NCBI GenBank assembly: GCA_036571765.1
Contig: BROE01000020.1
Span: 15,416,163 to 15,480,162, forward strand
Direction: 5' to 3'
DNA: 64,000 nucleotides
Origin: Plecoglossus altivelis
Taxonomy: Eukaryota; Chordata; Actinopteri; Osmeriformes; Plecoglossidae
Of the stretch, positions 45,914 through 58,178 are shown piece after piece. Below the pieces are notes generated by a model. That model did no database searches. It saw nothing but the letters and a program-made list of their open reading frames with translations, and was not told the origin of the DNA. A program made the translations under genes and the position numbers. Numbering within the stretch: the first letter of the stretch is position 1; the number at the start of each line of letters is the position of its first letter.

Positions 45914-48900
45914 GGGAACATCCAGGCGGGACACAAAGGTGCATGCGGAGCTGAAGAGGGAGTCAGGAGGAAGACGCAGTCAGGTGCAGCGGCGAGTACG
46001 TACCTCCAGTAGACCAGCACAGCCAGCAGCATGACGAGGCAGAGGAGGGTGAGGGCAGACACCACCACCAGGGGGATCAGCCACTCCACACGGCCCAGCC
46101 CAGGGCCACCCTGCCGGGTCATGTTGTACATGATGGTCCTCTCTGGAGAAGCACAGACAAGACACACGGTAAGTGGCGTACACAGAGCATCCCATTTAAC
46201 GAGCACCTAATTTTCACAATTAAATGTTAGTAATCACTTTTGTAATTAAATGGGTATTTAGTGGCACCCCCTCTCCCTCCCCCAGGGGAACACTAATAGC
46301 AGTAGTTGAACAGTTCTTGCTAAATTGGTTTTCCAAAATTAGCCAGTGACCTACAGCATCACATTTATAGATTAAGCAACACAGCAAAATGTTGTCCTCG
46401 TCCAAACCCTCTTTTTAAAACACATCAGCCCTCAAATAACAACAACATGTAACAGATTCCCCCCAAGGGCTCCAAACACACACAGTATATCTGTCTTCCT
46501 CCCAGACACACGCGCAGAAAACTCAACCTGTTTGGCAAACACAGCCTCTAGCTACCAACCACAGCCCTGCACTCTGCAGCCAGCCAACCATCTGTGATCC
46601 TGCCTGTCCTCCAGCTCCACGCAGCTAAACAGACAGCAGCGCTCCACGCTAAGCGAGCACACTCGGCGGTTGTGCCTACCTTGGCCTGCAAGTCCAGTGC
46701 TATTCTGGGCCCCCATGTCTGCGACGTGCTAGCGCGGGGGCTACGTGCTAACCCTGGGATGCAGGGAGAGAGAGGCCTCCTGCTGTGCAGCACGGTCTGT
46801 GCTCTCCTCTACCTCTGGCTTCCTCTTCCTCCACGCACACGCGCACGCAGACACACGCACGCGCAGGCACTCTCGCACACGCAGGCACTCTCGCACACGC
46901 CATGCAGGCAGAGTGGCGTGGAATGGCGCGATGCAGCTCTCTCCCACTATCTCTCCCGTCTGCCTCCTGCTAGCACGACTTCCTGCTATGAAAACCGGGC
47001 CGGGAAATCGTACGCTCGGAGACACGCACACACACAGACTGCTAACGAACATGCACGTAAGGTATACACTCATGCACACAGCAGTGCACCCAGGGTCTGC
47101 GTCAGTGTCGTGCCAGGGAGCTAAAAATGGAGCAGAGGGTTTGTTCCCCCTGCAGCTGTGCCTGGGCTCTGAGCTCAGCTCGCTAGGTCTGAAAGTAGGA
47201 CAGCACTCAGCCTACAGAACACAGGAGGAGGGGGAGAAGAAGGGAGAGAGAGAGATGGGAGAGGGAGAGATGGGAGAGAGAGAGATGGGAGAGGGAGAAG
47301 GGGTGCTGAGAACTGTGGGGGAGTGTGGAAGATGAGGACTAATGTGGGAGTGGTTGTATGTGGGTTGGCGCTGTGGTGTGGTGTGTGTGGGTGCGGGTAT
47401 TGTTGGTGTGTGTGTGGGTGTGAATGTATTTGTGGGTGGGTGTGTTGGTGTGTGTGGTGGGGGATGGGGGTGTGTGGAGGGGGGGTCGGGTTGTGTGGGG
47501 TGTGTGTGTGTGCGCGTTACAGAATCACAGCAGTGCACCCAGGGTCTGCGTCAGTGTCGTGCCAGGGAGCTAAAAATGGAGCAGAGGGTTTGTTCCCCCT
47601 GCAGCTGTGCCTGGGCTCTGAGCTCAGCTCGCTAGGTCTGAAAGTAGGACAGCACTCAGCCTATTCAGGGACAACAGGAGGGGAGGGGGAGAAGAGGGGA
47701 GAGTAGAGGAGATGGGAGAGTGAGAGAGGGGAGATGAGAGTCGATGAGAGGGAGAAGGGGTGCTGAGAACTGTGGGGGAGTGTGGAAGATGAGGACTAAT
47801 GTGGGATGGTTGTATTGGGTGGTGTGTTTGTGTGTGTGTGGGTGGGTGGTGTATTCTCTCCTGTTGGTGAATGTAATTCTGTGGTGGGTGTGTGTGTGTT
47901 GGGGGTGTGTGTGTGTGTGTGTTGGATGGATGGATGGATGATGGTTGGATGGATGATGGTTGGATGGATGATGGTTGGATGGATGGTTGGATGGAGGGAT
48001 GGATGGAGATGGAGAGAGAGTTGGAGGGGGAACGGAGAGAGAGAGAGATGTTAGGGTGAGCGTTAAGGTGTAATTATTCATATCTATAGAGGAGCAGCAT
48101 CTGTCTGGCTAAACGGTCTGCTCATGACCCAGCACATTTCCAAACTGCAACAAGGGAGACAATTACTCTAATTAAAGGTCTATGGAAATGTGGATTCAAA
48201 TAAAAGTTGGAGCCATTATCAGGTCATCTTCCGCCCTCAGGCACCAAACCGGGAGGAGAAAGCACGTGTTAGACTGCGGTACCACGCACCCCTGTCCCTG
48301 TAACAAGCATTCCGCTCTGTCATTCTCTGTCTGATATTCCTCTTAGTAAGATCTCCCAGGTCTTCAGCCCAAGCTCTCAGAGCCTGGTGTCTCGGCTGAC
48401 GTAAGGCTGTCTGAGAGGAGAGGGGTGCGGACATGTGACAGCAGGAAGTGTCCTGTCAGCATTGTGTCCCTAGCATCACACTCGCTCCCAGCATGGATGC
48501 TGCGCTCATGGCTGGATATTTTGATGACTCCCTACATCAATGTCATTCTTCGGTACCTGCACATCTTAATGGCTGCGTGCACGCGTGTGAGAGAGAGCGT
48601 GTCAGAGAGCGTGTGAGAGAGCGTGTGGGAACGGAGGGCTGCAGAGTGTGTGTGTGTGTGTGAGTATGTGTATGAGTGTGTGTGAGTATGTGTATGAGTG
48701 TGTGTGTGAGTGAATGTGAGTGTGTGTTTGAGTGTGTGTGCGTGAGTGTGTGTGTGACAGTGTGTGTAAGATTATAAGTGTGCGAATGAGTGTTTGAGTG
48801 TGTGTGAGTGTCAGTATGATTGCGTGATTGCGCGTGCGAGTGTGTGTGTGAGCGTAATGGGATCAGGTGACCAGGAATACTTCAACATGGGTGACGCATA

Positions 48901-51900
48901 TATGATTCAACTGGGCAATGGCCAGAACCATAATTATATGTGTGAGGGTGTAAGCGCCCGTGTGTGTGTGTGTGTGTGTGTGTGTGAGTGTGTGTGTATA
49001 ACATGTGCGAGTCTTCAAGGCTACGCAAGCTGCCATTCTGCTTATACCCGCCTGGCATTCCAGAGACTACAAATAGTGTGGGTAGAAGCAGATGGAGGGG
49101 TGGAGTCTATCCCTCCTAGCATTGCCCCTCCAGGCTAACATCCACATCAGATATACCTTCCCGGCACACAGCCAACGCCGCCAAACTGGCCTTTCAAACT
49201 GGCCTTTCAAACTGGAGCGCTCCCATCTACACGTTCTGGATGGACACCGTTCTGCTTCCAGAGCCTTTCATCATTCCCCAGTTCAAAACAAAGTGCTTTT
49301 TTTCCTGACTGCCTGCATTCTGGACCGAGCCAGATAATTAGTAATACGCAGGAACCAGAAAGTCGGCTTTCTGCGCCGTGAGGCTGTTGTTGTAGCGGTG
49401 CTTGCTTGTGTTGCTCGGCAACTGAAGCATGTTCTGCTGAAGCTGTCACAAGCCTTTCGCAGAAACCGTGTTTACGTCTCTTTTCTGTGGCACTATATAT
49501 TTCCTGTGCAGTTCCACTGTACTTAAGAAGCAGCTTTGTACAGATCTGATCCGGCAAGGCCACTGTCACTAAGTTCTGACCTTTCTACACCCACTAACTT
49601 GTACTCAAAACAGGTTTTCATGACTGAACAGCCCAAAGCAGCCATGTTATTCCTCTTCCTGTTTGGTCTGCACCCTGGCCCCTACCTGTGAGTATAGTGA
49701 ACGGCCACTGACTCTTGTCCCCGCTCGCTCCGGGTCTGAGGGTGGGGGAGGGGCTGTCTGGGGCCGGGATCTCTGCCGTGTCCTTCCCTGGCTCCCGGGT
49801 AGGAGGGGCCACCGTCACCGTGTCCACGCTGCCCTGGTTGTGGGTGACGAGCTGGTCTTCTACCACGCTGGAGGGCATGGTGGTGGTGGTGGTGGTGGTG
49901 CTGTGAGGGTCAGTCCGTTCTTTTACCTTGGCTGTGGAGGCCGGGGGTGCCGTGGGCGGCTGCTTCACCGCAGAGACGTCCGTCTGGTCCTCCACTTGGT
50001 CTGCCGTAGCTTTCCTCTCCTTGGCTTCTCTCTCCTCTTCCTCCTCCTCCTTCTCCTCCTCCGCCTCCTTCTCGCCCTCCTCCTCCTCGCCCTTCCCGCT
50101 CTTCTCCCCGTCCTCCGCTCCCTCCGCGCCCTCCCGGGCGTCCTTGGCGGCCTCGATGCTCTGGGAGGCCGGGGTGTCGCTGGCGGGGGCCTGGCGTGGG
50201 GTGCCGGCAGAGGGACTGGGAGAGGAGGCGGGGGCCCGGGTGGGCCACACGGAGCTGGGAAAGGAGGAGATGACCCCCCCGCTGAAGCCCAGCCCGGCCA
50301 GGAGGGTGCTGGTCACCACGGACGCCACGGTCGCCTGGCTACCACTGGAGGAGGGGCCGATGCCGGTTGCCATGGAGACAAAGGAGAAGGGGAGGCCGGA
50401 GGAGGTCCAGGTGGAGGAGCCGGAGCTGATGGGAGCCATGTCTGCAGACGAGGCTGGAGACACGGTGGGCTGGACAGAGAGAGAGAGAGATAGGAGGGAG
50501 TGTGTGGAAGGGAGATATAGTTAGTGTCATTACCCTGATAAAGTGTATGCAGTTAGCAACATACTCAACACCAATAAGTATAAATAGCAAATTCAATTGA
50601 TGGCCGAAAAGCAGTTGAACGTGATTCATTTCCATCATAAGACCTTAAAAACTCACATAACATGAAAAGACAGTGCTGCTCTCTAGTGGAGATTAAAAGT
50701 ATAACCTCATTACTTTCCGGTTCTGAGTACTTACAATTCTTGTTTTAACTATCCTCGTTCCTTCAAATATCCTTGTGGTGTTTGCTGTAAAACACGACCG
50801 GAAAAGCGTTTGTACACTTTAAAATAAGTATCCCATTTTCACAAAGAAAACACAATTTTCGCAAAGAAAACACAATTTTCACAAAGAAAACATCATTTTC
50901 ACAAAGAAAAACCCACTCCACTCCTAAGTGTCCAGGAGGGGAGTGTGTGTGTGTGTCCAGCCTGAGTGAGGGAGAGGGGGAGCGTCTCACCTCTGAACAG
51001 CATGCTCTGGCTGAAGTCACTGCGCATGTCGTTCATACACACAGCCTGGACACGGAACAGGTACAGGGTATCGGTAGAGACGGGGGTGATGACAGCCTCC
51101 TACAACACAGCAGTGTGGGATTACATCACTGGTCTCTGGGAACAGACACACACACACACACACACACACACCAAGCTCCAAAGACGAGTGTGTGTTTGTA
51201 GTCTGTTGTCACCAGGGCAGGGGGTTGGTTTCTCCTGCTGAAAACACCGAATGTTTGATCCAGCACACACAAGGAGGATGTGCTTCACACAGCGAGGGTC
51301 CTTGCTGAACAACACACCACACACACACACACACTCCTACACACCCTTACACACACACCCCTACACACACACCCCTACACACACACTAAAGCAGAGGAAC
51401 AGACGAATCCTCTGGAGAAGCAGAATGCATTCTGAAACCCCTGTGGCTAAGAAACACCTCTGACTGACAGTCAGAAAACACACACACCACACACACACCA
51501 CACACACCACACACACACCAAACACACACCACACACACCCCACACACACACCACACACACACTTTGATGGGCTCAGCCTTCTGTCCTGTACAGATCACTG
51601 CTTAGTTCAGACAGGGCAAAAATGAAGTCCCAACCCAGTGTGACCCCGCTCCCCCCTGCGAGCAGACAGGGTGAAGGTCAAGCGGCCTCCAGGTCCAAAC
51701 ACAAGCGGATGAAGAGGAACTCCAGCCATGACACATCAGTCATGGCACACCTGTCCCACAAAGGACGCCCTCCTGCACATCCCTGCCGGTCTACGACACT
51801 ACGTGAGGCTGCCTCTAACGCCGTCAAGATGGTTTCCTCTCCTTCCTCACTCCTGCGGCCACGTCCTGAACCACGCCGGTCTGCACCCTCGGAGGGACGA

Positions 51901-54900
51901 GGTCCAGCCCACAGCTACGCAGCAGACACACCCACCACCATCATCATCATCATCATCATCATCTAGACCCTGACCAATCAGATGCTGCACCTCCCCTAGT
52001 TCTGCAGTGTTTAATGGTGTTTCCCCCCCCAAGTGATGGTGTGTATAATAGCCTGCTATAGAGTAGCTTAGTGTGGGTTCTCTACTGATTACGAGTGGGG
52101 GCTGGTAAAGCCTCGCCGGTCCCCATGGTGACCCAGATAAATGTGTCATGGGAGGATGTAGGGAATAAAAATGGAAATGAAAAACTGATGACAATGGGGG
52201 AAGGAGGAGGAGGAGGGGGGGTACAGTAGGGAGGAGAGAGAAAGCAGGAGCCAGAGAAACAAAAGAAAGAGACTGAGGCGACAAGAGGGGAGGAAGGAGG
52301 AGAAGAGGGGAGGAACGCCTCGCACCAGGCTACACATGGGGGAGATGAGCATCGCTTCATGACGGCTAGCTGAACGCCCTACAAAGACTCCTCCATCTCT
52401 CCCTCCCTCCCTCCCTCTTCTTCTCGTCCCTCTCTTCCCCTCCCCCCCTCCCTCTCTCTCTCTCTCTCGCTCAGAGGAATTGGGCTCCTCATTAATTTCC
52501 AGCCCCCGTTGTAACACAATGGCAGGATATTAAAGAGCTGAGGGTGTTTAAAAAGTCCGCTCTGCTCTTAACTGGCCGGGGGCTGTGCTGCTCACACCCA
52601 TGTCTCTCTCGCTCTGCTCCCCGTCCCAAGGTCACAGTAAAGCCAGTGCTGCCATAGCGCTCCTCCTTAGTCTACTGTCTATCACAGACACGCACGCCGT
52701 CCTCCTTAGTCTACTGTCTATCACAGACACGCACGCCATCCTCCTTAGTCTACTGCTCCATCACAGACACGCACGCCGTCCTCCTTAGTCTACTGCTCCA
52801 TCACAGACATGCACGCCGTCCTCCTTAGTCTACTGCTCCATCACAGACACGCACGCACACCATCCTCCTTAGTCTACTGCTCCATCACAGACATGCACGC
52901 CGTCCTCCTTAGTCTACGGCTCCATCACAGACACGCACGCCGTCCTCCTTAGTCTACTGCTCCATCACAGACACGCACGCACACCATCCTCCTTAGTCTA
53001 CTGCTCCATCACAGACACGCACGCACGCCATCCTCCTTAGTCTACTGCTCCATCACGGAGACGCACACACACCATCCTCCATTGTCAGCTCCGGGACAAC
53101 ACTAGCTGACGCCAGGTCAGCTAGCTACTTCCATGGTTAGCCGCGTGTGTCCGTATGTCTGCATGTCCGAGTGTGTCTGTGTGTGTCCGAGCGTGTCTGT
53201 GTTCCAAGTGTGTCTCTGCGTTCCGCGTGTGTCTGTGTTTGTGTCTGAGTGTGTGTATCTGTGTGAGTTTACAAAGTGGCCCCCTCACTAGTTTGTGCTG
53301 GCTGTCCGTGACGTGAGTCTCCTCAAAGGACTCGTCGTGTTTGGTCCAGCTGTAGGAGATGACGAAGGAGATGATGGGCGGATGGTAGGTGGCCTCTGGG
53401 CGCGTCCAGCGCACCACCAGGGCGGTCCTGTTCAGATGCTGAACCTTCATGTTGATAGGAGCGCTGCTGCACACTGGAGGGAGAGAGACAGATAGAGAGA
53501 GCAAGGAGAGAGGGGGGAGGAATAGATAGAGAGAGCAAGGAGAGAGGGGGGAGGAATAGATAGAGAGAGCAAGGAGAGAGGGGGGAGGAATAGATCGAGA
53601 AAGCAAGGAGAGAGGGGGGAGGAATAGATAGAGAGAGCAAGGAGAGAGGGGGGAGGAATAGATAGAGGGAGCAAGGAGAGAGGAGGCAGGGATAGATAGA
53701 GAGCAAGGAGAGAGGCGGGAGGAATAGATAGAGGGAGCAAGGAGGGAGGGGAGAGAGATAGAGAGATAAGGATAGAGGGGGGAGAAACAGATAGAGTGTA
53801 AGGAGAGAGAGAGCAAGGAGAGAGAGGGGAGATATATAGAGAGCAAGGAGAGAGGGAAGAGACAGATAGGAGAGAGCAAGGAGAGAGGGGGAGAGAGAGG
53901 AAGAAAGACAGCAATAGAAAGAGAGGGAAAGGGGGAGAAAGAGAGACGTGCCAGAAATAGAGCAAAGGCGAGGGAGTAAAGAGAGAGAGGGGAGGGGGAG
54001 AAAAAAACAGAGAAAGGGAGTTAGTATTAAAGCAACGAAACAGGTAATGCTGCTCTCCAGATGACCCAAAACAGCGAGCAGGCCACGGTCTAATGAGTGG
54101 CAGAGGGAGAGAGACAGGAGCCAGGCAGAGCTGGACGTGCTGGGCTGAGCGAGCTCCATTCAGATGGGTTATTATATCCGAGGGCCAGTCATGTCATGTG
54201 ACTCATTCAACAGTTGCACAAGACGCAATGTTTGTCTGAGAGGTAAAATAATATACGAGCTCATATATACCTGCCTTTAGGCCTTTCATCTAACAAGCTT
54301 TCCTTCATATCTCCTTATTCCCTAGTCAAACGATATCCCTCCTCCGCCATCTGCTTGTAGCTGCCACACTTGCCGTGGCCACTAGGTGTCTCTGTTTGAC
54401 CAGTGTGAGCTGTGCACTCTGTTAAACTGCCAATGGTTGTGGCAGCGTTGCTATAGTGTTACCGTGGTGTTACCATGACGCCCTGGCCAACCAGTCAGAT
54501 CCATAGCTCTATAATCTCTGTTTAGCCATTGGCTGGGAGGAACCTAATGAGTGAAAACAGCCTAAGGTATTAGAAGTTTCCCATGGGTACAGACCCTTGC
54601 TTCTTCCCCAAGCAGGACACAGGCTGCACAGCCCTGAACACAGCATTAAGCAGCACAGCGTCGACGTTATTCCTGCGAGATTCTGATGAACATTATCGCA
54701 AGTGGCATCTTCAAGATGGACAGCCTTCAATACCTCTCCTAACAACATTACTGATGTTATCCTCAAGACCTTTGTGTCAGCTACTGTATAATGCTATACT
54801 GATTTACTATTCTTGTTGAGATGGAGAATATTTTAATGTGCTCAGCGTGACTAAATTGATTAAGTTCTCCATATAGAAGAGGGTTTCCATGAATAACCTG

Positions 54901-57900
54901 AATAATACGACCATGTGCTTTGGTACAGCTAATGTCATTAGTCACCGTCCTGCATGTGGGAGTCAGTGCAACCTGTATAACCTCCACCGCTTTAGAGGGT
55001 ACCTAGTTAGTATCAAGCTGGGCTGGGTAGGCCTGTGTGTGTGGTGTGTGTGTGTGGTGTGTGTGTGTGGTGTGTGTGTGTGGTGTGTGAGAGTGGTTCG
55101 TATCGGCGTGGTCACAGTGTGCGTTTCTGTTACCATTCAAATCCCATCTCGGGAGATAAACAGTGTGTATTCTCTTTCTTTTTTTCTAACGGTGGAGCTG
55201 TAAGGGGCCTTTGGGCTGGGACTTGTGATTGAGAGATCCTGCTACGTCTTTCATCAAAGAGAGGGGCCCCTCCAACGACTACACACACACACACACACAC
55301 ACTCATCCAAACACACACACACACACTCATCCAAACACACGTGGGACATGGCCCAGCGACACTGACTGATGGAGACCAGACTACAATCACACAGAGAGGA
55401 GCACAGGGGAGCACATGATAGGGAGATGCAAGGTGGACATCAGTCTCTCCCTCCCTCCCTCCTTCTCCCTTCCTCCTCCCTCCCCTTTCGTCCGGGCCGT
55501 GTTTTTCTCTCTCCCTCCTGCCTAATCCCTCTTTCATGTGGCAGGAATGAGAGTGAGGATGTCTCGGAGGGGAAGTGAGAGGCTGTTTAAAGGAGGAGAG
55601 GACGTCTTTAGTCCTGCGGCAGGTTGACCGCGCTGACAGATGACGGCAGACCCCTGGTAGAGGCCCCACAGCATGCTGGGAGCTGCTGTTCCAGCGTCCT
55701 CATGAAGACCTCAGAGCCGGCTCGCCGCGTCAGCGGACCTGCCTGTCACGCGAGCGAGGGGTTAATAACGCCCGCACGCTGCTCCTCCTCGTCCTCCTCC
55801 TCGATCGGGAGGTTCGAAATAACACTCCTAGAAAGGTCCACTTCCAATATTCTCATCCAGCTCAGTCTAAATCAATTGGAAAATGGCGCGTGGTCTTAAA
55901 AGGCTCTCATAGAGATTGATTCTATTTTTGAGACCATCTTTCCGACAGAGATTAGATGTTTATCTCTTATATGACATTTCATTCGCCTGAATAATGGAGG
56001 ACATTACTTATCAAACCGAGATGACTGGATAGTAATTTCTCCCCTTCAGGAGCAAAACACTTCGGCCGTGGCTACATCTACACCCAGGGAACAAGTCCTT
56101 TGTTTTGAAGTACTGGTTGGAAATTTGAGCAGGCCATCAAAGCCCTGGTCCCAGTTGTTGGCACCCCCATTTCACTGCTCTATTCTGGGAGAAGACGGGA
56201 GCAATCACCCACCTCATCCATCCACAGCATTCATCTCTCCATCCATCCATTCCTTCACTCTTACCGTGACAAGGCAATCAATTCTCCACGGCCCCAAAAT
56301 TAAACTAACAATCATTTAATGGATGATGGAGAAATTGCCTAGGCCTGTTTGTAGTGGATTACTAAATTATTTCTGGTGGAGGAAAAAAAAAAAGAAAGAT
56401 AGGAAATCTAAGGCTGAATACTAAAAGAAAGGGCATTACAGAGCAGCTGGACATCTCTGGTCACAGAGGGGCTGGGGAGAGGGCCACATATGACTCACCA
56501 GCCTTGCTCAAACACACTAGCACGTAAACAAACATGCTCACTTCATCACGGTCTACCATCGATTTTTTTTTTTCCCCCTTCGCTTCTGCCCTCTCTCGGT
56601 GGTTGACATGCTGGTCTAGTGAGAAATGCTTACCAGAAATGTTACCTCTAGGTTCGAATGAGTCTGTATTGATTCGAGCATGTTTTTCCATCATTATACA
56701 AGCCTCGTGTGCAAACCGTGCGTGAAAGCAGGCCAGAGGAAAAAGCTCGAACAAAGGAAGGTATGTGAAGAGGACGCGAGGACTGACGCGCATGTTGGGA
56801 TTCTTAAACACCTTCTTCTTTCTTCTCAGGATGTGGGAGGATCTCTGACACCTTCATGTGCATGCGTATGCAGTACACACACACACACACACACAAACAC
56901 ACACAACTCTATCAGCCCACCGTGAGATAAGGCACCACGCTGAGGTGTGGGGTGTCTGGCTAACATATGGTGAGTCTCTTTACAAAGCAATCTGTATGCT
57001 GCCTGTCTCAATTCTGCTCTGCTCTTCCCTGCTCTACTCTGTTGTACTCTATGCTATTCTACTCTGCTCTATTCAGCTCTATCTGCTCTGCTCTATTCTA
57101 CTCCGCTTCACTCTACTCTATTTAGCTCTACTCTGCTCTGCTCAGTAATGTTCCCATCCTCCAAGCCTGACAGATGTGCATAACTGCATCTTTCAAGGAC
57201 ACATCCTATTTCCTGTGTATACTGTAGGGGTATATGTATGTGCATGCATTTGGGTATGCGTGCGTGAGTGCAGGTATGTATGTGTGTATGAGATGTATGT
57301 AAGAGAGTGTGTGCGTAGGTATGGGTGTGTGTGTATGTGTGTGAGAGAGTGTGTGCGTAGGTATGGGTGTGTGTGTGTATGTATGTAAGAGTGTGTGCGT
57401 AGGTATGGGTGTGTGTGTATGTATGTGAGTGTGTGTGTGTGTAGGTATGGGTGTGTGTGTGTGTATGTATGTATGTGAGAGAATGTGTGTGTAGGTATGG
57501 GTGTGTGTGTATGTGAGAGTGTGTGTGCGTAGGTATGGGTGTGTGTGTATGTGAGAGTGTGTGTGCGTAGGTATGGGTGTGTGTGTACGTGAGAGTGTGT
57601 GTGCGTAGGTATGGGTGTGTGTATGTATGTGAGAGTGTGTGTGCGTAGGTATGGTTGTGTGTGTATGTGAGAGTGTGTGCGTAGATATGCTTGTGTGTGT
57701 ATGTGAGAGTGTGTGCGTAGGCATGGGTGGGTGTATGTGAGAGTGTGTGTGCGTAGGTATGGGTGTGCTCGTATGTGAGAGTGTGTGTGCGTAGGTATGG
57801 GTGTGTGTGTATGTGAGTGTGTGTGCGTAGGTATGGGTGTGTGTGTATGTGAGTCTGTGTGCGTAGGTATGGGTGTGTGTGTATGTGAGAGTGTGTGTGC

Positions 57901-58147
57901 ATAGGTATGGGTGTGTGTGTATGTGAGTCTGTGTGCGTAGGTATGGGTGTGTGTGTATGTGAGAGTGTGTGTGCGTAGGTATGGGTGTGTGTCTGTGTTT
58001 GCATGTGTAACTTCATTAGGTTTTCTTCTCTCTTTCCAAGGAAAGCCAGAGAGAGGGGAAAAAGCCCTGCCTGCCTGTGTGACGCAGCACAGATGCTGGC
58101 TGACTCTGGGAGTGAAGCCAGGGGACACACTGATGCACACAGTCACT

Positions 58148-58178
<31 letters not shown>

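Larger units (their letters stand above)
43213..46003 (-). other. ptprg: ptprg juxtamembrane intron
   Basis: Contains a candidate 39-nt cassette exon (44087-44125), (GT)n at 44609-44645, (CA)n at 44757-44779, GA-rich sequence at 45491-45655 and a (TC)n/(AC)n tract at 45868-45914. The mammalian GCNKIKSKGF exon expected in this interval was not recognised. 43220-44080 and 44800-45480 show nothing notable. Confidence 0.5.
46143..49685 (-). other. ptprg: ptprg intron between stalk and transmembrane exons
   Basis: Holds a candidate internal first exon (46680-46716), a CpG-rich segment (46800-47040), a duplicated block (47079-47820), a TGGA tetranucleotide tract (47925-48010), and GT-rich sequence at 48580-48860 and 48960-49000. 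No conserved coding exon is seen. Confidence 0.5.

Noticed and set aside
49663..50524. Long plus-strand frames (276 and 198 codons) opposite the ptprg stalk exon
   Set aside because: They are shadows of the low-complexity Ser/Glu/Thr-rich coding exon on the minus strand. The minus frame matches PTPRG and the plus frames match nothing I know.
52655..53085. Possible CRISPR-like array
   Set aside because: The whole unit is repeated with no unique spacers, the setting is a fish intron, and there are no cas genes.
53323..54159. Minus-strand frames of 172-278 codons, Leu/Ser/Pro-rich
   Set aside because: They come from the polypyrimidine 34-bp minisatellite. Only 53289-53473 is a real ptprg exon, and it uses a different reading of the region.
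57108..58146. Minus-strand open frames of 317 and 340 codons, His/Thr-rich
   Set aside because: They are translations of a 38-bp GT/CA minisatellite whose composition lacks stop codons in several frames. No complex sequence or splice logic is present.
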